Shown here: piece by piece, positions 6,648-12,923 of the stretch | Position numbering within the stretch: the first letter of the stretch is position 1 | How the letters are laid out: every line of letters begins with the position of its first letter | Assembly: GCA_964542855.1 (NCBI GenBank) | Contig: CAZIWJ010000084.1 | Coordinates: 1-12,923 of the forward strand | From: CAZIWJ01 sp964542855 | GTDB lineage: Bacteria > Bacteroidota > Bacteroidia > Cytophagales > Cyclobacteriaceae | DNA: 12,923 bases | Direction: 5' to 3' | Notes under the pieces: generated by a model | What the model was told of the DNA's origin: nothing | Seen by the model: only the letters and a program-made list of their open reading frames with translations | Database searches by the model: none | Position numbers and translations under genes: made by a program

Positions 6648-7781
6648 ATGAAAAGTCTTTTCTACCCTATCCTCTTTCTTTTTATTGCTTTTGCCTGTTC
6701 TTCCATGGAAAAGGACACAGCAATTAATATTCAGCCATCCTATGAATCGGATGATCTGGCTTTCCGCATTGATACCCTGGCTACTGGTTTCCGCATTCCC
6801 TGGGGTATTGCACAGCTGCCCGATGGCCGGTTCCTGGTAACCGAGCGGAGCGGGGAGTTATACCTTGTAGAAGCAGGAAAAGACAACGTGCCGTTAAGTG
6901 GGCTGCCCAATATTAAAGCCCGTGGACAGGGAGGGTTATTCGACGTAGTGCTGCACCCGGATTATGAAAATAATAACTGGATTTTCCTGGCCTACTCCAG
7001 CCCGGAAGGCAACGGCGGAACCAACACTGCCATTTCCCGATATAAGCTACAGGGAGAGGAATTAACCGGCGAAAAGCTGATTTATAAGGCTACCCCAAAT
7101 GCCGGTACATCGCATCATTACGGGGGACGGATTGCATTTGATGAGGAAGGATACCTGTACTTTTCTATCGGAGACCGGGGTTCACGAGATCAGAACCCAC
7201 AGAACATTACCCGCGACGGCGGTAAAATTTACCGGCTGAACGATGACGGTAGTATTCCTCCTGATAACCCTTTCACTGATAAAAACGGAGCGAAGCAGGC
7301 CGTTTTTTCTTACGGGCACCGCAACCCGCAGGGCCTGCGCATGAACCCGCAAACCGGTAAAATCTGGGAGCATGAACACGGCCCACGCGGAGGCGATGAA
7401 GTAAACGTGATTGAGAAAGGGAAAAACTACGGCTGGCCGGTAATTACCTACGGTATTAACTATAATGGCACCGTAATTACTGAAGAAACCTCCCGCCCCG
7501 GCATGGAACAACCGGAAACGTACTGGGATCCTTCTATTGCACCTTGTGGAATGGCTTTTGTAAACAGCAACTTGTACCCACAGTGGAATGGCGATTTGCT
7601 GGTAGGCTCGCTCAAGTTCAACTATATTGTTCGTTGCAATATTGAAAACAATAAAATAGTGGAACGGGAAATTTTAATGGATAACATTGGCCGCGTGCGT
7701 GATATTTACCAGGCGCCCGACGGCTATATTTACATTGCTTTGGAGGGAAAAGGGATGGTGGTTCGCGTAGTTCCAGAATAA
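6648..7781 (+). CDS. PQQ-dependent aldose sugar dehydrogenase-like lipoprotein
   Basis: A 377-residue six-bladed propeller of the soluble glucose dehydrogenase / YliI (Asd) family, which oxidises aldose sugars with pyrroloquinoline quinone. Visible signatures are GFRIPWGIAQLPDGRFLVTE near the N terminus, GQGGLFDVVLHPDY, HHYGGR (catalytic-type His H157), GHRNPQGL (R225), EHGPRGGDEVN (242-253) and a late GRVRDIYQAPDGYIYIAL. The N terminus MKSLFYPILFLFIAFACSS is a lipoprotein signal with C17 as the lipidated residue, so it is anchored in the envelope. The start is the ATG at 6648; the longer frame opens at a TTG at 6618 and adds 10 residues before the signal. No PQQ-synthesis genes are in the window, so the cofactor may be made elsewhere or scavenged, and many family members have unproven substrates. 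It faces the S15-like gene across 116 bp. Confidence 0.9.
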   Translation: MKSLFYPILFLFIAFACSSMEKDTAINIQPSYESDDLAFRIDTLATGFRIPWGIAQLPDGRFLVTERSGELYLVEAGKDNVPLSGLPNIKARGQGGLFDVVLHPDYENNNWIFLAYSSPEGNGGTNTAISRYKLQGEELTGEKLIYKATPNAGTSHHYGGRIAFDEEGYLYFSIGDRGSRDQNPQNITRDGGKIYRLNDDGSIPPDNPFTDKNGAKQAVFSYGHRNPQGLRMNPQTGKIWEHEHGPRGGDEVNVIEKGKNYGWPVITYGINYNGTVITEETSRPGMEQPETYWDPSIAPCGMAFVNSNLYPQWNGDLLVGSLKFNYIVRCNIENNKIVEREILMDNIGRVRDIYQAPDGYIYIALEGKGMVVRVVPE

Positions 7782-7803
7782 TTCAATTAGCCGAATGCTG
7801 GTT

Positions 7804-7822
7804 CAGAAAAACATTTCTGTTT
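7804..7822. terminator. Possible weak terminator between convergent genes
   Basis: CAGAAA (7804-7809) and TTTCTG (7814-7819) form a perfect six-pair stem around AACA, followed by three T on the plus strand. It sits in the 43 bases between the convergent sugar dehydrogenase and DUF6122-like genes. The stem is AT-rich and the T-run short, so it would be weak. Confidence 0.35.
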
Positions 7823-7824
7823 AA

Positions 7825-8094
7825 CTATTCCATCATCAAACAATCGATGTAGTCGGTAAGCATGTGGAAGAGTAAGCCCATACCGATGATATTAAAAGGC
7901 TTGCGAAAGAACAGCATGATCGCATAAACTACCATGGCATAATACGTATGCAACGGATGGAAATTAATGCTGCAACGGTTGGCCTGGAAAACCGGGTCGG
8001 CCAGCAGGTGATCAAGGTCTACCAGCATAGTGGCCAGTAAAATTAAGTACACCTTTTTCCAGTCTTTCCGAAAAAATAGTAAAGCAATAACCAG
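7825..8094 (-). CDS. DUF6122-like small membrane protein, 5' end lost in assembly gap
   Basis: The C-terminal 89 residues of a membrane protein are visible, reading LVIALLFFRKDWKKVYLILL and continuing from the N gap in one open frame. Motifs are ATMLVDLDHLLADP, ANRCSINFHPLHTYYAM, a hydrophobic VVYAIMLFF, and IGMGLLFHMLTDYIDC near the end. From memory this fits the DUF6122 family of Bacteroidota, proteins of roughly 110 residues, so about 20 residues and the start codon should lie in the gap. The V-D-L-D-H, H-P-x-H-T and H-x-x-x-D residues resemble the metal-binding pattern of YdjM/DUF457 inner-membrane putative hydrolases; that similarity is inference. A GTG at 8052 in this frame is not the true start because the frame continues upstream with family-like sequence. 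It may be co-transcribed with the J-domain gene. Confidence 0.72.
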   Translation of the reverse strand: MVIALLFFRKDWKKVYLILLATMLVDLDHLLADPVFQANRCSINFHPLHTYYAMVVYAIMLFFRKPFNIIGMGLLFHMLTDYIDCLMME

Positions 8095-8194
8095 NNNNNN
8101 NNNNNNNNNNNNNNNNNNNNNNNNNNNNNNNNNNNNNNNNNNNNNNNNNNNNNNNNNNNNNNNNNNNNNNNNNNNNNNNNNNNNNNNNNNNNNN
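8095..8194. other. Assembly gap of 100 N
   Basis: Exactly 100 undetermined bases. This length is a common scaffolding convention for a gap of unknown size, so true distances across it are not reliable. It contains the start of the DUF6122-like gene and begins one base after the stop codon of the J-domain gene; another small gene could be hidden here. Confidence 0.95.
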
Positions 8195-8195
8195 G

Positions 8196-9032
8196 CTAAA
8201 AAAAGTTAACCAGCGCCCACTGCAGAAAAGCAAGGAAACCAATTACTACTGCGCACGACATCCGGTTGTCGGGATGGGTGAAATAAAAGAAATACCCCCA
8301 CATGGTAATCAGGGAAAGCGGCACCAGTACCCAGAAAAACCGGTAGGCACTGAAATGTTCTTCCATTAAAATGGTGCCTTCTTCCGTAAGCAACTCTACA
8401 TTAATTGGAATACTGAATAACAATGTACTGCCTACCACCACCCGCTCGCGGTACAGCCGGGTTACTTTGTCCGGATATTTTACCCGCAGAAAACGGTTGT
8501 CCAGCTGCAGGTCGTAAAGATAGTCGCTATCCGACCGATCAATGCGCGTGGCTTTTTTAACAATCATGGGCTGGCTGCCCAGCGGAAGGAAGTAATCGGC
8601 TACTACCAGCAGGTTATAAACCAGGATACACATTGCCACCCAGTTAAACCCCTGCAGTAACAGGCGCATCAGGGCTTCGCGGTACTGCTTACGCTCTTCG
8701 GCCATGCGGCGGGCGTAGGCTTTTGCAGCATTTCTTTTTCTTGCAGCTTCCTGGTAATGGGTTTCTCCCCACTCCTGCTGTTTGCGGGCTTCGTAGGGGT
8801 TGCGCGGAGGCCGATAAGGTTCGTAAGTTTCTTCTTCCACTAACGGGGGCTCGTAATTCAGCAAATGGTCATAAGCCTGGTTAATGAGAATAAAATACTC
8901 ATGCGACTTTTCGTCGCTGTTCCGGTCGGGATGAAACTGCTTAGCCAGTTTCCGGTAGGCGTTCTTAATCTCTTTTTCGCTGGCCCCTTTTGGCAGGTCC
9001 AGTACTTCCCAGTAATCGTCGGTATTCAGCAT
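8196..9032 (-). CDS. Membrane-anchored J-domain (DnaJ-like) protein
   Basis: A 278-residue type III J-protein. An N-terminal J domain at residues 6-60 (DYWEVLDLPKGASEKEIKNA, then the HPD motif at H34-D36, and YFILINQAYDHLL) should stimulate DnaK ATPase activity. There is no G/F-rich linker, zinc finger or substrate-binding domain. A charged, coiled-coil-like stretch (about 80-125, rich in Arg, Lys, Glu and Ala) leads into a membrane segment at about 129-149. A polar region of about 80 residues follows, of which 197-211 is hydrophobic but short. Two more membrane segments lie near 231-250 and 258-277. The J domain should be cytosolic. Similar proteins occur in Cytophagales without known clients. 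The ATG at 9032 (MLNTDDYWEVL) is the family-typical start. It is divergent from the first S9C peptidase across 74 bp; its stop is one base from the assembly gap. Confidence 0.88.
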   Translation of the reverse strand: MLNTDDYWEVLDLPKGASEKEIKNAYRKLAKQFHPDRNSDEKSHEYFILINQAYDHLLNYEPPLVEEETYEPYRPPRNPYEARKQQEWGETHYQEAARKRNAAKAYARRMAEERKQYREALMRLLLQGFNWVAMCILVYNLLVVADYFLPLGSQPMIVKKATRIDRSDSDYLYDLQLDNRFLRVKYPDKVTRLYRERVVVGSTLLFSIPINVELLTEEGTILMEEHFSAYRFFWVLVPLSLITMWGYFFYFTHPDNRMSCAVVIGFLAFLQWALVNFF

Positions 9033-9058
9033 TCCAGCTTACAGTTCGTATATTAAAG

Positions 9059-9089
9059 TTGTGAATTGCTCGGGCAACAGCTAAATTGA
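9059..9089 (+). promoter_or_regulatory. Weak candidate promoter for the first S9C peptidase
   Basis: TTG (9059-9061), a 20-base spacer and TAAATTGA (9082-9089) follow the Bacteroidota promoter layout, but the -7 box matches TAnnTTTG only at TA and TT. The leader before the ATG at 9107 would be only about 10-15 bases, short but not unusual in this phylum. Confidence 0.25.
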
Positions 9090-9106
9090 TCAAAAAAAAT
9101 ACCACA

Positions 9107-11164
9107 ATGAAGCACCTTGCACTGGTTTTTCTGCTTTGTTCCTCTCTTAATTTAGCACGGGCACAGGAAAACAAATTACAACTTACCGATATCTATGACC
9201 TGGAATACGTTTCCAGCCCAACCCTTTCAGCCGACGGAAACCAAGTGCTGTACGTCCGTAACTTCAAGGATATCATGACCGACAAAAACCTCTCGAACAT
9301 CTGGAGGGTGAATTTCGACGGGTCGGAGCATTTGCCGGTTACTACCGGCAACCAAAGCGATAACAGCCCGGTATGGTCGCCCGATAAGCAACGTATTGTT
9401 TATCGTTCCAATAAAGACGGCTCCACTCAATTGTACCTTCGCTGGCTTAATTCCGGAGCGGAAACCAAGCTTACCAACCTAACCGAATCGCCAGGTTCTC
9501 CTGTTTGGTCGCCTAACGGAAAATTCATCGCCTTTACGTTGTTCACCCCTCAGCCAGAACCTTCGCCAATTAAACTACCTTCAAAACCGGAAGGTGCAGA
9601 ATGGAACCCGGCCCCAAAATACATCACCAAGCTGGATTACCGCGGCGATGGTTACGGTTACGCCCGCGATGGCAGCCGGCAGCTATACGTTATTTCTACC
9701 GAAGGAGGAACACCGCGGCAAGTTACCTTCGAGAAAGAAAATATCCGTACTCCGGTTTGGTCGCCCGACAGCAAGCACCTGTATTTCAGTGCCAACCTGC
9801 GCGAAGATGCCGAGCACGAACCACAGGATACAGAAATTTACCGCATCCCGGTAACCGGCGGGGAACTGACCCAGTTAACCGACCGCTTTGGCCCTGATGG
9901 CAGCCCGGTTATTTCACCCGACGGAAGTAAGCTGGCTTACCTGAGCCACGAGGATGTGCGGCTGTCGTGGGACCGCAATCGGTTGTACGTAATGGACCTG
10001 CCCAATGGCCAGCCTGAACTTGTTTCTGAAGGATTTACCCACCAAATCAGTAACATCCACTGGAATGAAAATGGGAAAACCATTTACTTCCAGTACAACG
10101 ATCATGGGAAAATAAAACTGGCCGAAATAAACATGCGCGGTAAGGTAACTGATCTTACCGATCAGCTATCGGGTTTGTCGCTGGGCCGCCCTTATGTAAG
10201 TGGCGATTATTCCATCGCCCCCAACGGGAATTATGCTTTCACGCTGGGTAATACGAACCACCCTTCCGACCTGGGGCTGGGCGCAGGCACGTCGGTAAGG
10301 CGCATCACCAACCTGAACGAAGACTTATTCAGCTTCCGGCAACTGGGTGAAGTGGAAGAAATCCGCTATGCTTCTTCGTACGACGACCGGGAGATACAGG
10401 GCTGGATTATTAAGCCTCCCAACTTCAACCCGAACAAAAAATACCCGCTAATACTGGAAATTCACGGAGGGCCTTTTGCCATGTATGGCTTTAACTTCAC
10501 CATGGAAGCGCAGTTGTACGCTGCGGCTGGCTACGTGGTGCTGTATACCAACCCGCGGGGAAGTACGGGTTACGGACAGGAATTTGTAAACCTGATCGAT
10601 AAAAATTACCCCAGCCAGGACTACGACGACCTGGTGTCGGGTGTGGATGCAGTGATTGACCAGGGTTACATCGATGAAGATAACCTGTTTGTAACCGGCG
10701 GCAGCGGTGGCGGTGTGTTATCATCATGGATTGTGGGCAAAACCGACCGTTTTAAGGCTGCTGTAGTAGCTAAACCGGTTATTAATTGGTATACTCACGT
10801 ACTATACGCTGATGCAGCAGCATCCTGGAGCAAGCACTGGCATCCGGGTTATCCCTGGAACCACCAGGATTACTACATGGACCACTCCCCCATTTCGCTG
10901 GTTGGCAATGTTACTACTCCAACCATGCTGCTAACCGGGGAACTGGACTTACGTACGCCCATGGCCGAATCGGAGCAGTATTATACCGCTTTAAAGCTGC
11001 GAAAAGTACCGGCAGCCCTGGTGCGAATTCCCAATGCTTACCACGGTATTGCAGCCAGCCCGAGTAATTTAGTTTCTAAGGTAGCGGCCGTGTTGCACTG
11101 GTTCGACAAGTACAACGGAAAGCCTAAACCAGAAATTGAAGCCGGCGATAACATGCGGGATTAA
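9107..11164 (+). CDS. Secreted S9C-type peptidase (acylaminoacyl-peptidase-like), first of tandem pair
   Basis: A 685-residue exported serine peptidase. The signal peptide is MKHLALVFLLCSSLNLARAQ. A beta-propeller follows with repeated WSPD-type blades (PVWSPDKQRIVYRS, PVWSPNGKFIAFT, PVWSPDSKHLYFS, PVISPDGSKLAYL). The hydrolase domain starts near residue 419 with HGGP, then NPRGSTGYG, nucleophile S533 (GGSGGG), D614 (GELDLRTP) and H646 (AYHGI). Enzymes of this group release acylated or free N-terminal residues or act as oligopeptidases; the true specificity cannot be read from sequence. The nucleophile elbow lacks the usual GxSYGG aromatic residue. The start is the ATG at 9107; a TTG at 9086 would add seven residues ahead of the signal peptide. 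A possible weak terminator overlaps its stop, and a second S9C gene follows 122 bp later. Confidence 0.92.
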   Translation: MKHLALVFLLCSSLNLARAQENKLQLTDIYDLEYVSSPTLSADGNQVLYVRNFKDIMTDKNLSNIWRVNFDGSEHLPVTTGNQSDNSPVWSPDKQRIVYRSNKDGSTQLYLRWLNSGAETKLTNLTESPGSPVWSPNGKFIAFTLFTPQPEPSPIKLPSKPEGAEWNPAPKYITKLDYRGDGYGYARDGSRQLYVISTEGGTPRQVTFEKENIRTPVWSPDSKHLYFSANLREDAEHEPQDTEIYRIPVTGGELTQLTDRFGPDGSPVISPDGSKLAYLSHEDVRLSWDRNRLYVMDLPNGQPELVSEGFTHQISNIHWNENGKTIYFQYNDHGKIKLAEINMRGKVTDLTDQLSGLSLGRPYVSGDYSIAPNGNYAFTLGNTNHPSDLGLGAGTSVRRITNLNEDLFSFRQLGEVEEIRYASSYDDREIQGWIIKPPNFNPNKKYPLILEIHGGPFAMYGFNFTMEAQLYAAAGYVVLYTNPRGSTGYGQEFVNLIDKNYPSQDYDDLVSGVDAVIDQGYIDEDNLFVTGGSGGGVLSSWIVGKTDRFKAAVVAKPVINWYTHVLYADAAASWSKHWHPGYPWNHQDYYMDHSPISLVGNVTTPTMLLTGELDLRTPMAESEQYYTALKLRKVPAALVRIPNAYHGIAASPSNLVSKVAAVLHWFDKYNGKPKPEIEAGDNMRD

Positions 11165-11183
11165 CTGGCCTACCGGTTTTTTT
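11163..11183 (+). terminator. Possible short intrinsic terminator after the first S9C gene
   Basis: AACTGG (11163-11168) pairs with CCGGTT (11173-11178), six pairs including one G-U, around a CCTA loop, and the T-run reaches 11183. The stem begins inside the TAA stop. The stem is short, so attenuation rather than full termination is possible. Confidence 0.45.
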
Positions 11184-11286
11184 ACACAAAGGCAATTTCC
11201 GATGACACACTTGAATAATATATAGGAAGTTGTGCCATCAATTTCCCTGAATAACACCAGATATCTAACTAAACTTTGGAAGAATC

Positions 11287-12923
11287 ATGAACAGGCAATA
11301 TTTCGTTCTCTTCGTTTCTCTGTTACTTTGCACAGGTAGTTACGCCCAGGATAAAGGCTGGACACCGGAAACCAGCATGCAGGTGAAAAGTATTTTGCAA
11401 ACTGCTCTTTCACCCGATGGTAAATACACTGCTTACGTGGTGCGGGAACCGTTAATGGAAGGTGAAAAATCTGAATACCTCCGCCACATCTGGGTAGCGG
11501 CCAACGATGGTAGTTTCAATAACCAGTACACCCGGGGAGAATACAGCAGTTACGCCCCGGCTTTTTCACCCGACGGACAGCAAATTGCATTTCTGTCGTC
11601 CCGGGGAGAGAAAGCGAAAACGCAAATCTGGCTCATGCGCGTATTCGGTGGTGAACCCCTGCAACTGACTGAAGTGGAAGGAGGCATTAACAGCTTCCGG
11701 TGGTCACCGGATGGCTCCCGCATTGCTTTCACCCAGCGCGACCCGGAAACCGAAGAAGAGAAAACCCGCAAGAAAGAAAAGCAGGACGTTATCCTGGTGG
11801 ATAAAAACTTTAAAAACCGCCACCTGTACACCGTTTCATTAACTAAACAAGAAGGTAATTACCCGGTGCAGCAAATTACTAATGGGCAACTGAGCGTAAA
11901 CAGTTTCGACTGGTCGCCCGACGGTTCAACAATAGCCTTTGAACACCAGCCCAACCCGGGGGTTAATGCCCGTTATCAATCAGACATTGCTACTGTTCCT
12001 GCCGATAGCGGGGCCATTCAGCCAGTCATTGAGCGACCGGGCTCGGACGGGAGTCCCAAATATTCGCCCAATGGGAAAACCCTGGCTTTCGTATCGCACG
12101 GCGGTACCATGGAACCCATTGGCCTGGGCGATTTGTATACCGTACCGGCAAAAGGCGGGAAAGCTAAAAAACTCATGGATACGCCTAACCGAAGTGCCAG
12201 TTTAATTAACTGGACCCCGGATGGAAAATCAGTAATGATTACCGAAGCCATGGGTACCTCTACGCAGGTGCTGAACATCCCGATATCGGGTAAAGAAGCC
12301 ACGATAATCAGTAGCAATGAAATCAGGTTCGAGGGCAACGAGAAAGGCCAGGTACTGACCAAACTGGAACCAGGAGTTTTCAGCAGTGTGGCCTTCGATG
12401 CCAACATGCAAACCATGGCTATGGTGTACGAAAACCTGCAAACCCCGGCCGAGGTGTATACCTCTCCGGTTAAGAATTTTGAAAAGAAGCAGTTAAGCCA
12501 CATTAACGACGGACTAGATTTACCGGAAATGGCCCGTACCGAACTGGTTCGCTGGACCTCCAAAGACGGCCTCCCGGTTGAAGGATTGCTTACTTACCCA
12601 AAAGGCTACGAAAGAGGAAAAAAATACCCGGTTATCCTGCAAATTCACGGCGGACCTGCCGGGGTTTTCAGTCAGCGATATAATGGGCGACCGTCTATTT
12701 ATATGACCGAATACTTTGCCGAAAAAGGGTACGCTACCATTAAGCCCAACCCGAGGGGCAGTACCGGGTACGGCAAAGATTTTCGTTATGCCAATTTTAA
12801 AGACTGGGGATATGGCGACTACGAAGATGTGGTATCCGGGGTAGATAAGGTGATTGAAATGGGCATTGGCGATCCTGACCAGCAGTTTGTCATGGGCTGG
12901 AGTTACGGCGGTTACATGACCAG
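11287..12923 (+). CDS. Secreted S9C-type peptidase, second of tandem pair, truncated by window end
   Basis: The first 545 residues of an exported serine peptidase; the reading frame is still open at the window edge. A signal peptide runs from MNRQYFVLF to about A21 (GSYAQ). The propeller has blades with SPDG repeats (ALSPDGKYTAY, PAFSPDGQQIAFLSSR, FRWSPDGSRIAFT, FDWSPDGSTIAFE, PKYSPNGKTLAFV). A charged insert rich in Glu and Lys (PETEEEKTRKKEKQD) sits in one blade, as in many acylaminoacyl-peptidase-like enzymes. The hydrolase domain starts near residue 419, with HGGP, NPRGSTGYG and the elbow GWSYGGYM, whose nucleophile is S539. The catalytic Asp and His lie beyond the window. A GGAAG four bases before the ATG may help translation. 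Spacing of 122 bp from the preceding gene and a possible terminator between them suggest its own promoter. Confidence 0.92.
   Translation, partial: MNRQYFVLFVSLLLCTGSYAQDKGWTPETSMQVKSILQTALSPDGKYTAYVVREPLMEGEKSEYLRHIWVAANDGSFNNQYTRGEYSSYAPAFSPDGQQIAFLSSRGEKAKTQIWLMRVFGGEPLQLTEVEGGINSFRWSPDGSRIAFTQRDPETEEEKTRKKEKQDVILVDKNFKNRHLYTVSLTKQEGNYPVQQITNGQLSVNSFDWSPDGSTIAFEHQPNPGVNARYQSDIATVPADSGAIQPVIERPGSDGSPKYSPNGKTLAFVSHGGTMEPIGLGDLYTVPAKGGKAKKLMDTPNRSASLINWTPDGKSVMITEAMGTSTQVLNIPISGKEATIISSNEIRFEGNEKGQVLTKLEPGVFSSVAFDANMQTMAMVYENLQTPAEVYTSPVKNFEKKQLSHINDGLDLPEMARTELVRWTSKDGLPVEGLLTYPKGYERGKKYPVILQIHGGPAGVFSQRYNGRPSIYMTEYFAEKGYATIKPNPRGSTGYGKDFRYANFKDWGYGDYEDVVSGVDKVIEMGIGDPDQQFVMGWSYGGYMT

Noticed and set aside
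8012..8242. Open frame spanning the N gap with 34 undetermined residues
   Set aside because: It is in the wrong frame for the DUF6122-like gene and overlaps the end of the J-domain gene antiparallel in frame use; it exists only because N codons cannot be stops.
9594..9897. Two plus-strand frames of 86 and 98 residues inside the first S9C gene
   Set aside because: Both overlap a well-supported propeller coding region, have no recognisable motifs and are out-of-frame shadows.
11260..11279. TAAACTTTG before the second S9C gene as a -7 promoter box
   Set aside because: There are three instead of two bases between TA and TTTG, no TTG stands at the right distance, and the leader would be only a few bases long.
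12018..12563. A 181-residue open frame on the minus strand
   Set aside because: It is the antisense shadow of the second S9C peptidase; its composition is unlike a folded protein and the plus-strand frame has full family motifs.

Overview
The window looks like a chromosomal segment of a Bacteroidota bacterium, most likely of the order Cytophagales. This is inferred from the families present (small DUF6952- and DUF6122-type proteins, a STAS/SEC14-like protein, a peroxiredoxin-thioredoxin pair typical of the phylum), from AT-rich leaders mostly without Shine-Dalgarno sequences, and from a candidate promoter of the Bacteroidota TAnnTTTG type. No 16S or other phylogenetic marker is present, so genus is not assignable. 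I see no mobile elements, tRNA or rRNA genes, or CRISPR arrays. The scaffold carries a run of exactly 100 N at 8095-8194.

Layout: the left half is read leftwards. It holds a STAS-like protein (4-423), a secreted dipeptidyl peptidase IV-type S9 peptidase (679-2958), a compact redox operon of peroxiredoxin, thioredoxin and a DUF6952-like protein (4342 down to 3125) ending in a clear terminator, and a secreted S15/CocE-type hydrolase (4624-6531) with its own terminator. A divergent intergenic region then leads to a rightward lipoprotein of the PQQ-dependent aldose sugar dehydrogenase family (6648-7781). Next, leftwards, come a DUF6122-like membrane protein cut by the N gap (7825 to the gap) and a membrane-anchored J-domain protein (8196-9032). 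The right end holds two rightward secreted S9 peptidases of the acylaminoacyl-peptidase type in tandem (9107-11164, and 11287 running off the window).

How the genes fit together: four of the ten genes encode exported alpha/beta-hydrolase-fold serine enzymes with visible signal peptides and peptidase-like active sites. Together they suggest envelope or periplasmic peptide breakdown, with DPP-IV and S15-like enzymes for proline- or alanine-containing ends and the S9C-like pair for other peptides. Each has its own spacing and, where visible, its own terminator, so this is a functional neighbourhood and not one operon. The peroxiredoxin-thioredoxin-DUF6952 operon is a cytosolic peroxide-reducing unit in which the thioredoxin is unusual (WCGNC, no buried Asp) and the third protein has no known function. 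I found no clear-cut new system; that third protein is the best lead.

Start sites were re-chosen for several genes. The longest frames of the DPP-IV gene, the DUF6952 gene, the sugar dehydrogenase and the first S9C peptidase begin at TTG codons, upstream of ATGs that open obvious signal peptides or family-typical N termini.
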